DNA of 64,000 nt from Chelydra serpentina (taxonomy: Eukaryota > Chordata > Testudines > Chelydridae), in the NCBI GenBank assembly GCA_037349315.1, contig JBAIAC010000040.1, positions 16,200,001-16,264,000 on the forward strand, written 5' to 3'. A program made the position numbers and the translations under genes. This document shows positions 12,201-27,200 of this stretch, in pieces; the first letter of the stretch is position 1, and every line of letters starts with the position of its first letter. A model generated the notes under the pieces. That model was not told the DNA's origin. It worked only from the letters and a program-made list of their open reading frames with translations, and did not search any database.

Positions 12201-15200
12201 ATCTGTGGAGGGCTAGGGTCTCTGGTGGGATGACCAGAGACTATTCTGTGGCCATTCCAATAGGGACCCTACCCCGGCACATCATGGGTTTCTGAAGCTT
12301 CTTCCCCAAGTTTTGTAAAGCCTTCAAATAGAAATTTAACCTCACTCAGCAGATTGTAATTTATTTCTAAGAATACAACATACTCCATTTTGGAATGTGC
12401 TGTGTATGGTTACTGGGATCTATTATCAGGAGAGAAACACAGAGGTGATCTGCCATACAATTAAGTCGTGAGTCCAATATTCTCCTCTTCAACACGTTTT
12501 GCTTAACCTATGATGTCTTTGTTCAGTAGCTGGACTATCTGGCACCTTTCTTTGGCAGTTAGAGACTGCTGATGCAGCTTATCAGTTAACCACAATGACT
12601 GCTTGCCTTTTTCATTAAGTATACAGAACCAAGTTATATTTGGCCCTGCTCACACACACTGGAGAAAGAGGGTGCAGAGAAACTCCCCCACTCAGCACAT
12701 TGCTGCAGAACCACATGGGTGGCAGCACGCTAAAGCACAAGGACCAGGTAATGCAACTGGCAGTGCTTACCTGGCCAGGGGGAACCCATCCCCAACATAT
12801 TCCATGGAAGGCCACAGGGCTGAGACTAGGCTACACTTTTACAGGAATGACAGGATGTGCTGCTTGCCATGCTCCTTCAGAGGCCCCAGAATAAGGATTC
12901 CCGAGTGATCTCTCCCATGACTACTGCAGGGATGCACAAGGTGCTCTCCCCCCGATAGGACTCAAAATAGAGTTTTACTGCTAGTAAAGTGCTGGAGTTT
13001 TTTCCCTTCAGGAATCTGACCAACCTTGAGAAAATTGGAAATCCCATTTTGGGCAGGGATGGGGGAGGAGTGGAGTTCATGGAGATCTTAACGAGGGTGA
13101 TGCCCATTTTTTGGTGGTAGACTAGGAAGAAGCAGCTTTAAGTCTTCATCAGTTCAAGATACAGTAGAGGCTAGTTAGATGAAAGACTTTGTTGTACAAA
13201 ATGTAACGCAACTTGGCACGCAGAAATGTATTTACACAAATCTATTCTACAGACAAGTCACAAGTACATCGTACTTTAGCTTTTGGTGCCCTGTAAATTC
13301 ATTCATTCATTCATCTTTGTTGCTTGAAAAGAGTTTTCCTACATTTTCTATATTTTGGCCTGGTGCAAAAAAAAAAAAAAAGTTCCCTCAACATGTCTAT
13401 TCCTTTAACATCTATTCTTTAAAAAAATATTTTCTGTACAATCAAAATTAGTACAAAAAACCCAACTCACTGGCAAAGTAGAAAGAAGGACCTGTCTCCT
13501 TGCTGTATGGTATTTTGGGACATGCTGAATTTGGGAAATAGAAAGGTAAATTAGCCTCTTGCCATGTGTATACTTCCAATCTTCTGGAAAGGTTGACATT
13601 CATTTATTTTTGAAGATTTTAGGTTCATGCAGATATTTTTATTTGTTTAGTTAATAGGGCTGGATATTTTAACTTAATTTTACAAGTGAGTGAAGTTGAA
13701 ATAAAGTAAGCCCCAATAAGCCCTTCTTTTGAACTGGAACACTGAGGGCTCAACTTCTTACTTTAATAAAAAAATTAAGATGAACAGATATTGAGCCTCT
13801 ATTACACTCCAACAGTAACCTCAGAGGTAGAGTTAAAAGAGTTACAATAAAGTAAACAAATAAATAGGCTTTTGTTTTTTCAGCTGCATCACTGAGGTCT
13901 TAACAGTTCCAAAAGACACCTTTGGAGATGGTTCACTCTTAATCCCTGGAGACTCCTTGAAATTTATAACATACCCACCATTGTACTATTTAGGATATTA
14001 GAACTTACTGCTAGGACAGAAAAACAGATAAGGTTAGAGAGAACACCAGACCAATAAAACATGTGCAGAAGAGAGAGGGAGAGGTCCAAGAACAAGCAAA
14101 AGAATAAATAATGTATCTGTGTAAAATCAAAATGTTGTTTTACACAAGTCTTTCACACACACAAGGGAAGTTTTACAGAGGACAGCAATTACCTAAAACA
14201 TATACAATTTATCCAAACAATAAACTAGTGGGAGTTAATTGTTACAGGAATATATTTGTCCTCACAGCTTGAATTGTCAATAGAAAACTTGATAACTCAT
14301 GATTACCCCTCACGGGTATTCAGGAGATAACAAACAGCCCATACCTACCAGAAAGTATCAAGCTTGAGCCATTGTTCTTTAGAACCAATGAACGAATTAG
14401 TTCTGTAGGGGTGGCAATCATACATATACTGTTGCTTTGTTTCAGCACTAAGTGCTTGTTTGAAACTTTTCACACTAGAATTTATATATGGTTTAAAGGA
14501 GCCAACATTTAAAACCTAGAGTCAGATCAAGTGAATATCAGAGTCTGTGTTAATGATGTCCAGTTTTAGTGTTTATTTGTAGGGGCAAGAGGAAAGAAAG
14601 TTGTTTAATATTCTCTCAATGTTTTAAGAAAAAACATGGATTTGGGTGTTGCTCCATCATCTGTTTAGAAGTACCGCTAATTTATGGTGCCCATATAGTT
14701 TAGCTACTTTCCATTTGTTGAAGAACATTCAGCTTTAGGAACTGAAGTGATGACAAAATTGTGGCACTCAAGAGCAGTGACAAAGACACCAATCAGATCT
14801 CCTGAATTGCCTGTTATTGCAGACATCTAACAGAAACATTCAATTACACAGCATTAGCTAAATGGGATCTTGAAAACTGCATCATCCTAGCCTTTGCTAT
14901 CCAAAAGATTTAACAGGTATAGAATGTTATATGCATTTCAGAATTCAGATTCCTCTGCCATGAAGGAAAAAAGTAACTTTCAGCAAATAATCTAATGGAT
15001 AAAGAATTTAATTCTCTTCACTGAACAGTGACTACTGTTTGCCATGATTTTTACTTGCCTCAAACTAATCAGGAAGGTGACGCTTTCAGAGATTTTACTC
15101 ACTGATTAAGGAAATGTTAGGAGAATGCTTTACAAGCAATTAACCCTCCCTCCCCAATGCAGTTGTCCTTTCAGACTTCTTCATTCTGTAACACAAGCAC

Positions 15201-18200
15201 TCAGGTAGAACAGTCTGATATTAAAGGGAGTGATTCGTGCAGGGAGCCACTTGATATCACAAAGAAAGCACCCATTAGCTTCAAGGACACGGGGACCTTA
15301 ACACAGTTCATCTTAACAGCAATGGGAAATCCAAGAGTGTAAATGAAAAAGCCAGAAGTAAAATCTGAGAACTCACTTGGGCAAATTTATTCTTGAAATT
15401 AAAAGCAGTGGCTGTTATTTCTAACTGTGAATGGCATAATCATATGGAAGTTATTCATCACTTAGAGTCACTAAATATTCCTGAAGAATTAAGCAACATA
15501 CCCAAATCAGAAGTTTATTTCCAGGATATGTTGGTGTATTCACTACATGGATGCTATGCATACACTTGAGATTCATAAAATTGTGGAGAAAATAAATACT
15601 GCGCTCTAACGCAAGTGGTTATAGATACCGGCTTACAGTACAGTCCAAAGTGACTGGGGGAAGCTTAAAATATCGAGTGTCTCCTAATTAAGTGATTGTT
15701 AACACATTCAGCAAGTTGCCCTATGGCAATTTACTCCACATGTGTCACATCTATTAAATGCTACAAATAGATTACTCAAGCAAACAGCCACATATTGATA
15801 AATGAAAGCAGAAGTTTTATACAGCAACAAGGTAGTTATTTGTGGGAAAAGTAACCAAACTAAATGCCACATTTGATTTGAGAATGTCCTATATTTGAGC
15901 TACAGCATTAGGAGTCATCTACTAAATACCTGACAGGCAAAAGATGACATGCCTAAAGATGGTAAGAACATGCTATCATCCAACACAAGTGCTTCCTTAC
16001 AAGCCACCTATGATATGGCACTGGCATGAGACTGGGCTGAGGCAGATTTCTGTGGCAAGCATTTCAAGCACTCACTTATAAAAGAGAGGGTCAGCAGTTC
16101 AGAAAAGCAAACTGATAACCACCCAGAAGAGTTCACGAGAACATCTAGCTTCTGGGAAGACCAAGTTCTGTAAGAGAAATTCTGCTTGGATTTAGGTAGA
16201 AGGACACACCACCACAAAAATCTAGAGAGTTTTCAGGTTTCTTGACACACGACCAAAACGTGTGTCGTTAGATTGTCTGAAATATATACCAATGATGGAT
16301 TGAAAAACCAACAATATAAAAACTAGAGTTCTACAGTATGTTGGAACATCTGAGAAAAATAATTTGAAATATCTGATTAAAGTACCCTAGTAGATTAAAA
16401 AATTGCTCCTGTACTATGATTTCAAAGACCTGCCAAATTGTGACAGGTAAGAATGATGTGCAACGTAAAGTTGCTGGGGAAAGTTGCAATCAACAACCAA
16501 ATTCCAGAGACAATTTCATATCTAGTTTTATTTAAGATAGGATATTTTGAGGACTGCCTTTTCACCGGGAAGTCTGAAAGCCTTCAAACAGTCACTCGAT
16601 CAAGACAATAATCCCATAAAAAACACAATAAAAGCTCCATTTACATGAATATCTCAAAAAACTAGAGATGCACATGAAAGAGCAGAATATTTTAACAAAC
16701 ATCAATATGGACCAGTGAGGAGCAAAGACCTATTACGTAAACTTTACAAATTACTTTCTTTTCGATTCAGCTATATCACATGAAACTTCAGCTGAAATAT
16801 ACTTTTCCTCCAAATCCAGTGCCAGAACTTTTTACTGTGATGTTGTCTGCATCTGCGTTATTTTTTCCTAAATTAACACACATGAGCAAAGATCAGACTT
16901 CAGTATGATATTTCAAGACAGACATGACAGATTCTGTTATCAGAATCTTAACTCTGCATTAAGCTTTAGATTTTTGGGCTTGCAAGTTTTCATAATAGAC
17001 CGTATTCATCCATAAGGCTAAAAATGAAAAACTTTGTCACCAAAAAAACATACAAAGATGTCTAACGTTGCATGACGTCCTTTAGCAGACCCTAGGTCAA
17101 CATTATGGTTGACCTAACAAAATTTCTTCATCAAATACTCAGCCAAAAAACTGTTGAATAATCATGTTTTCAAGAGATGATCCTCTGTTTTGATATCTGT
17201 GTCAAATCCTAAGCCCCCTTTAAGATCATGGACTGAGTCTTCAGTGGCTAGTTCTTGCAACCAGTTTTTCCTTTGGACGAAGTATTATTTTAGTGCAGGT
17301 TTATGTGGCTTTAAAGATTCTTTGCATTGTATTTTTCAACCGGTATCTCACTTAATGTTTTAACTTAAGTATTTCAGTGAGGTTAGTGCTAGTGAAAAGT
17401 GCCAGACTGACAACTTTGGAGACTTCTATTTGTTACTGAAATCATATAAGCAAGCACTTATACATGAAATGTTCAAAACAGGATTTATATTCTTGGGTTT
17501 GCCAAGAAAAGGAGGATCACCCACAAAGAAATTATATTTTCCTCAGATGACAAATCTTTTTATACTGTTAACGTACATTACTAGCATTATTAAAGCAGTG
17601 GTTTTATCATGCTAATGTTGTGAGAACTAGAAGTCAAGTTTTGAAGCTGAAGTCAGTTTTGTGACAACACTACAGTCCTTGTTATAATGAAGAAACAGTC
17701 AAGGACGTAGTGTTAACAGCATCAAGAAAAGCCTGTGACAGACTTGCTTAAGCTGGTATTCCTTAGCAGCCTCTCATGCTGGCACATCATCTCCAACACT
17801 AGTGTCTTATTAAAAATACTTGGATCTATTTTCACGCTCATCAAATAACTCATGTTTGCAATACCTTGCTTATTAGTTTTATGAACCATATTCTGGGACT
17901 ACTGTTATAACTTTCGCTGTGATGCCAATGATTGAAGCTTGAGATAGTCAATATATCCCTTGCACAATGTAACAACGTCAAAAGTTACAAATAACACAAA
18001 ACGTTTCCTACCATACATAGCATGCGTCTGCTCATGCGCACCATACTGTGTTGCTGAAGAAGATACTAAACCAGGCTGTGCATGTGTTGGTGGTGCCATC
18101 ATTCTAGTGCTACCCTGTATTACAGGGCTATAAACATGAGGATGCTGTGTCCAATAAAAATAAAAGACAAATCAATTAGTCAAAAAACAAGTCTGTACAA

Positions 18201-21200
18201 AAGTTAAATACACCCTTTAATCAAGCTTGTACAGTGCATGCTTAAAGGCACTTAACTTGAAAAAAGCTACAGCTTGCTTTGCACTAGTGACAAGAATTTT
18301 TCAATACACACCTGTCACCATTATCCAGATAACTCCTGAAAACTTAAAATGAGAAATACCTTCCACAAAAGGAACTACTCTCCTGATCTCAAGTTGATAA
18401 AGGGTCTCTTTAAATTGAACAAAAGAAGTTTTAAACTATACCATATCCCATCCAACTATTTTAGCAGCTGCATCTTTTAAATCTACATCCAAATAATCAT
18501 CTGAAAGAGATGTTCCACCATGGGATGTAGTTAATGATGAGGTACAGATATTCTGTATTTAAGATCTGTATTTACAATTAAGTGGACATTAATGTTTGTG
18601 GAAGGCTATGCTGTGAAGTGCAAAGTATCAATATTTCTGCAGTATTTGAATACTAATTGTAGCAATTACATGATGTAACAGAAGATACAGTATATAGAAT
18701 TCCAGAATTAAGTCTTAATTATACATCTGTTCCAATATGAATGCAGCAAGAGGCAACCACACACTAAGGAGTCTTACCTGAGACTGATAATGTGGCACAT
18801 GCTGCACAAGAGGCTGATTAGGGAACTGTTGAGGACTATAGGTAACATACTGTGTTGAATAGGCTGGTGGTGTAGCTACAATAGGGGGGCCTGCGGCTGA
18901 GGCAGGATGCATCATGGTGCTCTGATGATGCTGGTCTTGGCGTTGTTGTTGCATATTTGGTACTACAAAGCAAGGAATATTTCGCATTAGGAAGGAGGAT
19001 CTAAAGTAACCAGGTCTTTCCTGAAAGTTTTAATCCAAAATTACTGTGCCCAACTAGAATATCCTCACTATCAACTTTAACCATGGTCTGTAGAAGTACA
19101 TTACGCAGGTATGATTCTGAAGAGGAAAGATAAGCTGAGTTTGTAAATTAATTTTAAAATCTTTCTAAATGCAAAGAGGTAGCTTCATCAGTACAAAATG
19201 GAGCTTTCAGCGCAGGGGATTTAAATAAAAGTAGCTCTACATGAACCTGATTGTTGAAAGGAAATGTGTATGGCTCCAAGTTCACAAAACTGAAATAGCT
19301 ACCAAAGGGATTCTAAAGGAAGCTGTCTAAACAGAAGAACTGTTTTATAGAGGAAAGTAACTCAACGCAGATAAGAAAACGCTTGCATATTATCAAGTGA
19401 CCACCTCATGGGTCAGCCAAGAGCAGGAAAGAAAATGGCTACACTGGTGGCCACTGAACCTTAGTGAAGGTACGTGCACAATTTTTCATTAGTGGAGCTA
19501 AACTCTTACCTAGCATTGCAAAGAAGTCCTGACTGCTGCAAGCGGAGACTGCATCTAGTCTAAATATGCACTTTAAGAGCTTGAACATTCACACATTCTA
19601 CATAGCCTTGGATCTCTTAGAAACAGGAGCATAGTTGACTAAAAAGCTCTTAAATATTACCAACCCCAAGCGGTCAGAAATCATATTTAATAAACAAAGC
19701 ACATTTTGGGTTTTGATTTGTTTTCTGGGGTTTGTTTTTGTTTGTTTCATTTTCAGGCTTTTCTCCACAATCATTAGGGCAATAAACTTGATTTCTTTAA
19801 TTAAAGCAGAGATGCTCACGTGATCAACTGCCTCCAGGAGCTGGGACTTTAAGAGCGCCACCAAATTTCCAAGAGTTGTCAACATTGTAGAATTAGAGTA
19901 TTATCTAAAACACAGCTATAACAAGAAAGGCAGTTCCTGCCTTCTGTTCACTTGATGTGTATTAAAAAATGCAGATAACGCACTTAGCCATACATGAACA
20001 CCAAATTTTCCAGTTTATCTAGCAACAGCTTTCACTCATCAGAGAACAGTATCTAACCATAAAAAGTATTGTGTTAAATCACTTCAGTTATTGGGGTGAA
20101 AGAGATGAAAAGGGACAGTGAGATACAAGGACTAGCAGCAAGACATTCTAAATAGTGCTCCAGTAGAACAAGGAGGGAAGAAAATAAACCCTTTCCACCG
20201 GTACAGTGTAGAACTTAGTGGAAAGAGTACCATATACAGAAAACATCCTACTAAGGTGTAACTCAATGCTCTGCTGCAAATGGCTAGCAAAATTTAGGAA
20301 AACCTTAGTGATTGAAACAGTCAGCTATTACATAATTCAAAATATTTGTAAACATTTTTAAATGTGGTTATCCTGTACTGAACTCAAAGACAAGCAATTC
20401 TCCAGTAATCAAGCTTACAGCATTTTTTTTTTTACACAGACAAAAGCAACGTATTTATCTTTTGCATTGTGATTTTCAAGTATTTGTACCAATTTAAAAT
20501 ACACTGATATTAAAGGACATAAATTAACATGAACTGGATAAAAATGTGCACGTCTGTTACTCTATTCATGCTACATGCAGTCTAAAACCAAACAGGCAGT
20601 ATTATTCTCACCTTTACCTGCTCTATAGGTCTTGGCTTGGTTCACTGGCATAGGAGTCATGGGAATAGGATACAAAGGCTGAAACAAAGAGAGAACTCAG
20701 TGAAGCTATGGTATGTTTTTGGACAGGTTTTTAAATATATCGGCTTTAGAATTTTCACTCCTGAATCTAACAATACTGTTTACAACCACCCTGAAAGTAG
20801 AAATGTTCTTAGTTTTTTCCTAAGAGCAACTGTACAGTTTTTATTCCCATAATGGGATACGACAAATTATTACATTAACAGGACACAATATAGGCCCAAG
20901 TTTTGAAATCTAGGAGCCTAACTTTAGGCACCCAAGCGTTGCCTGATTTTTCAGAGCTTCTTTTAGTATAAGTGAGTGGTATTTTACGCCTCTGAAAACC
21001 AATTGTTTTACCAGCTGTTTAAATGTATAAATCTTAAGGCCAGAAGGGACCATTAGATCATCCAGTCTAAACTTCTATATAACAAAGGCCAGAGAATTTC
21101 ACATAGCCCCCCTCTGCAGTGAGCCCACTGATCTGCATGTAGCTAAAGTATCTCTTCCAGAAAGGCATCTACCACTTTTGATTTGGAGATATCAAGAGAT

Positions 21201-24200
21201 GGAGAATCCACCACTTCCTTGGTAGTTTGTTCCAATGGTTAAAAATGTCTGCGGTATTTTTAATTTGAATTTGTCTGCCTTTAGCTTCCAACCTTTGGCT
21301 CTTGTTCTGCCTTTCTCTGCTAGACTGAAGAGCCATTTAGTACCTGTTATTGTCTCCTTATGAAGATCCTTATACATTGCAATCAAGTCACTTCTCTCTT
21401 TTTTTTTTTTTTAAATAAGCTTAACAGATTGTGCTCCAAGTCTCTCACTGTATAAGCATTTTCTTCATCACTCAACGTTTTTGTGGTTCTTTTCTGTATC
21501 CTTGCTAATTTTTCAACATATCAAGGATCACATTAGCCCTTTTTGCCACATCACCACACTGGGAGCTCATGTTCAGTTGCTTGTCCATTATGACCGCTAA
21601 GTCCTTTTCAGAGTCTCAGCTTTCCAGGATACAGTCCCCTATTTTGCAAGTAGGGCCTGCATTCTTTGTTCCTACATGTATGACCATGCATTTGGCTGTA
21701 TTAAAATGATTTGTCTACATGGGCCCATCTTATCAATCAGTCCAAATTGCGTCATATGTGCCCTGGCCTCATTTATCACTCTACCAATCTGTGTCATATG
21801 CAAGTTTTATCATTAGCAGATTTTATATTTACTTCAATATTTTAAAAAATGATCTGGAATAGCATCAGGCCCAGGCCTAGTACTGATCCCTGCAGAACCC
21901 CACTTGAATGCCTACATGTGATTTAAAGACAGACAGGTTGGGTGAGGTAATATATTTTATTGGACCAACTTCTATTGGTAAGAGACAAGTTTTTCAGCTT
22001 CACATAACTCCTCATCCACCTTGTGTCTCTCATATCCTGGGACCAACACTGCTACAACAACACTGCAAACAATACATGATTTGTAATACAGCAGAGACCA
22101 TATTCCCCAATCAGGCATGTGTTTCCAGACGTACAGGAAAACATTACACAGTCCTTGCCCACTGTGCTTTACAATAGATACCTAACTTTCAGCACTCAAG
22201 TTAGAAAGCTTTTTCCAGGGAACCTTTCACTTCCATTTTCTCAGTCACTGCAGACTACAACTGCAATTTTAGCTTATGCAGAATGGTTATTAAAGAAGCT
22301 ACTAGACTGAACTATGAAGTTACTAGATTTAGAGAGGTTTCCAATGACTATTTGTACAGTTTTAAAAAGGCTCCAAGTAACTATTTTTCCAGCATCTGAG
22401 ATTAATTATTTAGGATTGGTCTGAGACTCTATTAATGTATTTATTACCTGTGAATTTTAGGTTTTATATTTGCATACTTAAACAATAAATTACTTCAGAC
22501 ACTATACAGGCAACTGATACCCCCCCCCAAAAAAAAGACAAAAGGAGAAGTGAAATACATTTAATTTTAAGACGACACAGTAAAACAGATTGTTTTAGTG
22601 ATTAGAATGTTGTACCTTACCTGAGTCTCAGTAAAAAAGATCTTAAAGACTGGTTGGAAAGCTATTTCATAATTAATTTGAATTTAAAACTTTATGCTGC
22701 TATATTAGCATTTGAATTTTCTTTTATGTGACACCACTGAAAAGCTATTACCATTCAAAGGGTAATAGTGTATATTATTTAGTAGTTACCAAAAATAAAC
22801 CTATCACATTCTAGTTACATGAGGATGAACAGCTATGCTAAGAGAAAATGTGCTACAGCAATTTGCATGTTTGATGGTTTTTTGTCCTAGACTAGAGTTT
22901 TTGGTATAATATTTGAAAAGCTCACAGTCTTACCTATTACAGGCTATTTGTCAGCCAGGAATTTGTATAGATTCAAAACAGTAGGATCTAACTTGCATTT
23001 GGGAAGCTACCAGATACGGTATAGGCACCCTTCGTTTAACATTTCAGAAAGATAGCTTCAACATTACTGCAGTAATGCTTTTTTCTCTCATTCTCCCCAA
23101 AAAATATTTCATTGGGAAGACTATTAGTTAAGTCTTTATATTGTGACTAAAAACACTAAATTTTGGCAAGGGACCAGAAGATTAATAAATGTTCTAGGCT
23201 TGTAAGCACAGCTCAAGTTTCCAATTGCCTAACACATAGCATTCTATTATAGCTACTATTAAGTATGCATGTTCAAACATCTACAGACCACATGGTAGAA
23301 ATCATAGAATTGTAGGATTGGAAGGGACCTTGAGAGGTTATCTAGTCCAGTTCCCTGCACTCATGGCAGGACTAAGTATTATCTAGACCATCCCTGAAAG
23401 GTGTGTGTCTAACCTGCTCTTAAAAATTTCCAATAATCCACTCTTGAGGCTAGTAGTGATTGAATGTACTACTTCGAACAACATCTACAATAGGAAGTTT
23501 ATGGATCGGATTTATGGCCAAATGCAGCACTTCAGGCTTTCTACCATATAGGATGTAGCCTCTACAATGGCAGAGGCTCGAATTTAGAGTGCTAGACCAC
23601 TAGTATTTGGCAGCCTGAGGCACAAAACTCAGCACTATCTTCACTAGTATTTGGGCAAGTGAAAGCATGAGGGTAGGCCTGTATATATAAACTGAAGTCC
23701 CTTCAAAACCCACTTCTGCAATAACACCTATAAGAAATCAAGCAATATACCAGTTACGCGGAGGCAATTGGGGAAGTTTTCTATTTTTTAGTTGTTTACA
23801 TACATATTAAACATACATATGAATAATGGTGTAAATACTGATCACAGAGCACATCTATCCCTGCACAGCACCTACCACAACAGGGCACTAACAGCTTACT
23901 TCTGCTTTTAAATTCCACCTCCTATTAATCATCATCATCATCATCATCTTAAATGTGCCAACAATATTATGTTTAATTAAGCTGTTAGACAAGTCTATTT
24001 TACCTGCACGCCTGGGCTCACTGGGACTGGGTACATCATATTTGGTGCAAAACAAACAGGCTGAGTATACACAGGAGTTGGCTGTTGATGACCCACCATA
24101 GAAGGGCTAGGCTGAGCTTGTGGACGAGGTGAGGTTGGTGTAGTAGAAGGCTTGGGCTACAAATAAATCAAACAGTTCACTCATGTATACCATGTATGCC

Positions 24201-27200
24201 AGTTTTACCTATGCTCAGAGTCTGCTCATGGCGGTCAGATAGGAATGGAACAGGTTGTGCTTCTTTAAAGACAGGCATTTAAAACATGTACATTCTTTTC
24301 ACCTGATTGCATGGTGAAGTTAAAAAGACAAAGAAGAAAAGTTTATCAAGATGTTAAGACTCTGAAGGCTAGTGCTAGAGTTCCTGTTTTCTGACTCAAA
24401 GTACTTCAAAGCAGAAAGGCTTGCTCCTTGAGCAGAGATGGAGAGCACTACAGAAATGGCACACTGCTGGTGGGGAAGGAGAAGGCAAGAGCTAAGAGCA
24501 CATCATGCCTACACATTTCCTAGCAGCAGCAGTTTTCAAAGATGCCACAGACCCTCCTTGTCATAGCCTGGATGTAACATTCACAGCTGCTGTTTTCTCA
24601 CTAGGAGGAGGAAACTTCAAGGGAAAGGTGGACTGGCTTTGGGCCCGCTGGCAAGAGCTCCAGGTCGAATATTGTTGTCAGTCAAGACCAAAATCTTGAA
24701 AGCCTTCCTAGAGGGCGTGTGACCATCCATGAATAAGTTCCATTAAGTTAAATACTGTCATTAGAGTTCAGAAGAGAGTAATTGGGAACCAGTTTAGACA
24801 ATGGGTGAGGGAGGGGATGAGAGAATATGTGGTGAAGATCTGAAGGAAATAAATATAATATAGCCTCCCAAACGGTCACTCAGGCCAGGTATTTAAGACA
24901 GTCTTTTTTATTAAATAAGATAGTACACCACATTTGGTGTAGTCTGTTTACTGAATATAGTGAACCCCTTTCAAAATGTGTTATGGTTTGATGTACCAAA
25001 CTGCTGTTCTTAAAAACCCTGAGGATTAATCTGGTACACAGTTAAATTATGAAGGAGAATTGGTCAGACACACAAAGGGTATGTCTACACTTCAAACACT
25101 AGAGCAGCACTGCTTTAGCGCTTCAATGTAGACATACTTACACCAACGGGAGGGGCTCTCCCATCAGCATAGGTAATCCACCTCCCTTAGAGTCAGCAGC
25201 ACTGTCTTCTGCACCAGGGGTTGGGTTAGCACAGCTACATCTCTCAGGGGTGTGGATTTTTTCCAGCCCTGAAAGACATAGCTATGGCAATGTAAATTCC
25301 CAGTGTAGACCAGCCCTCAGACTCAACTAGCAGAATACAGTGTGCTTGACCCAAGTGTACAAAGAAAAACAATATTACTGTGCAATTAATTGAGAGGTTG
25401 CATGTCACCACATGCAACATCACTTAATACAACCATCAACTTACTTGAGCAAAAGATCGAGGGTTGAACTCCTTTGCATTGGGATTAAGTGTTGATTTCC
25501 TAACTTGCCTATACACAAAAACAAAGGATTTAAAGTTCAGAGATATTCCTTCACAAACAAACATTTCCCCTGAAGTCTTCCACAGTTTAACTGTTAGAGT
25601 TATTAAAATCCCATCACATCATAAAAATATTGTCGGATTAGGTTTACAACTGAGAAGCCTTTTGGGAAACTAAGGGGCACATGGCTAATCACACTATATG
25701 GAAAGAAAAAGGAAAAAATTCAACTACCACACTTATTTCTACAAAGCATATTTTTGCTAGGGCTTAGTCTGATTGACAAAGGGACAGCGTTTAGACAAAT
25801 GAGTGCAGGATTAGGTGTCAGGAGGACCAGAGTTCTAGCTCGGCCACCAACCTGCTGCATGGCTTTGGGCAAGTCATTTGACTTCTGCCTCAGTTTCCCC
25901 ATTTGTAAAATGCAGATATTTACCCACCTAACTCAGAGGCGTTGTGAAGATTAATTCATTAATGTAAAGTCCTATATAAATACTAAGAGTTAATTTTTTC
26001 AAACAGTAGCTCGCCCCCCTTTTCAGGGGATTCTAAAAACTGAGACCACACCAGATTTGCTTATGAAGAACACAATTACTTACTCAGCGGTATCTTTCTT
26101 CTCTTCTTTATCCTCTTTGTCTTGTTTATTTCCAGGTCCGGATGTCTGTACACCCTGAGAGGTTACCTCTGGCCCTCGCTTCTGCTCAGAGCTACTACTA
26201 GTTGATGGAGAAATACTGGGACTATTGGATTTGCTACTGCCGCTGTTAGAGTTCGCATTACTGCTGGTTTCAATGACAGATTCTTTAGAGTTTGAGTCTG
26301 TTTTCTCTTTAATCACATCTCTGGATTTTTCACCTTCTCGATTTTTGTTTAGCAGTTGATCCACAGTCTCTGGGGTGGAACTTGGCTGTAACTGAAAACA
26401 CCAACAGTTAACACTTTCGATAAATATCATCCCTATGCAGGGATACTGAAAACACATGAATTACTCGAACAATACTTATGCAATCAAGAAGGGAAATTTC
26501 CATAAACTGTTCAGCTGCAGGAGCCTGAAATTATTTTAATAAAAGATGCAGGTTTCATCACTAAAAACAGAAATAAGCACACACATGTGATGGGTCTATA
26601 AACTTAAGGAGGCTTAGGTGAAAGAAGCAATTTGATGGGATTGAAGAGGCTTTCTTTTCATTTTCTAATGAATGTACAAATCACAGCAACACCTAAGTAG
26701 TACTAGACACTATTCAATACAACGTAACAGTGATGAGATAGCAATTTAAGAAGCCATTTTTGCCCCCAGATTGCCTAATTTAAAACATTTAATTGAACCT
26801 TTTAGCTAAGTATTAGATATATTATGGCGTAACTGCTTTTGGGATGTAGAGGTTCTCTGGGAGGGAAGATGTGCAACATAGCTACATCACAGTTAATTAT
26901 ACGTGCCCCAAGTGCTCTAGCTATTTACAATGAGACACAAAAGGGTTTCAACTAGTGTTCCAATAGACAGTATCTAAATTATAATCTGCATTTTATATAT
27001 ACTCAATATTCTGAGACACCCAAGTACAACATACAGATTAAGGAGAGTAAGCATTGACTTTGTTTATATTGGCTTGTGTCACACTCTTATATGGATATGT
27101 TTGTTTGAATGACATTCTATATGTACTCATTAATTTAAGGGCCTATTTTCCTATTGATAAATATGCTCAACTCCTTAACTGAAAATACAGATGCACATCA

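Larger units (their letters stand above)
6531..13470 (-). other. ATXN2: ATXN2 intron 21
   Basis: GT-AG intron of 6940 nt (donor GTGAGT). It contains two related TIR elements (8248..8543 and 10739..11045), a possible MIR (about 9290..9385), a poly-A/T stretch at 11129..11150 and a short TTCA repeat near 13298..13313. The stretches 6540..8240 and 11150..13290 show nothing recognisable. Confidence 0.85.
20679..24003 (-). other. ATXN2: ATXN2 intron 17
   Basis: GT-AG intron of 3325 nt (donor GTAAAA). It contains an unclassified repeat (about 20890..21005), a long CR1 fragment (21033..21910), a CR1 3' end (23302..23460) and an ATC triplet run at 23929..23948. I see nothing in 21920..23280. Confidence 0.85.
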
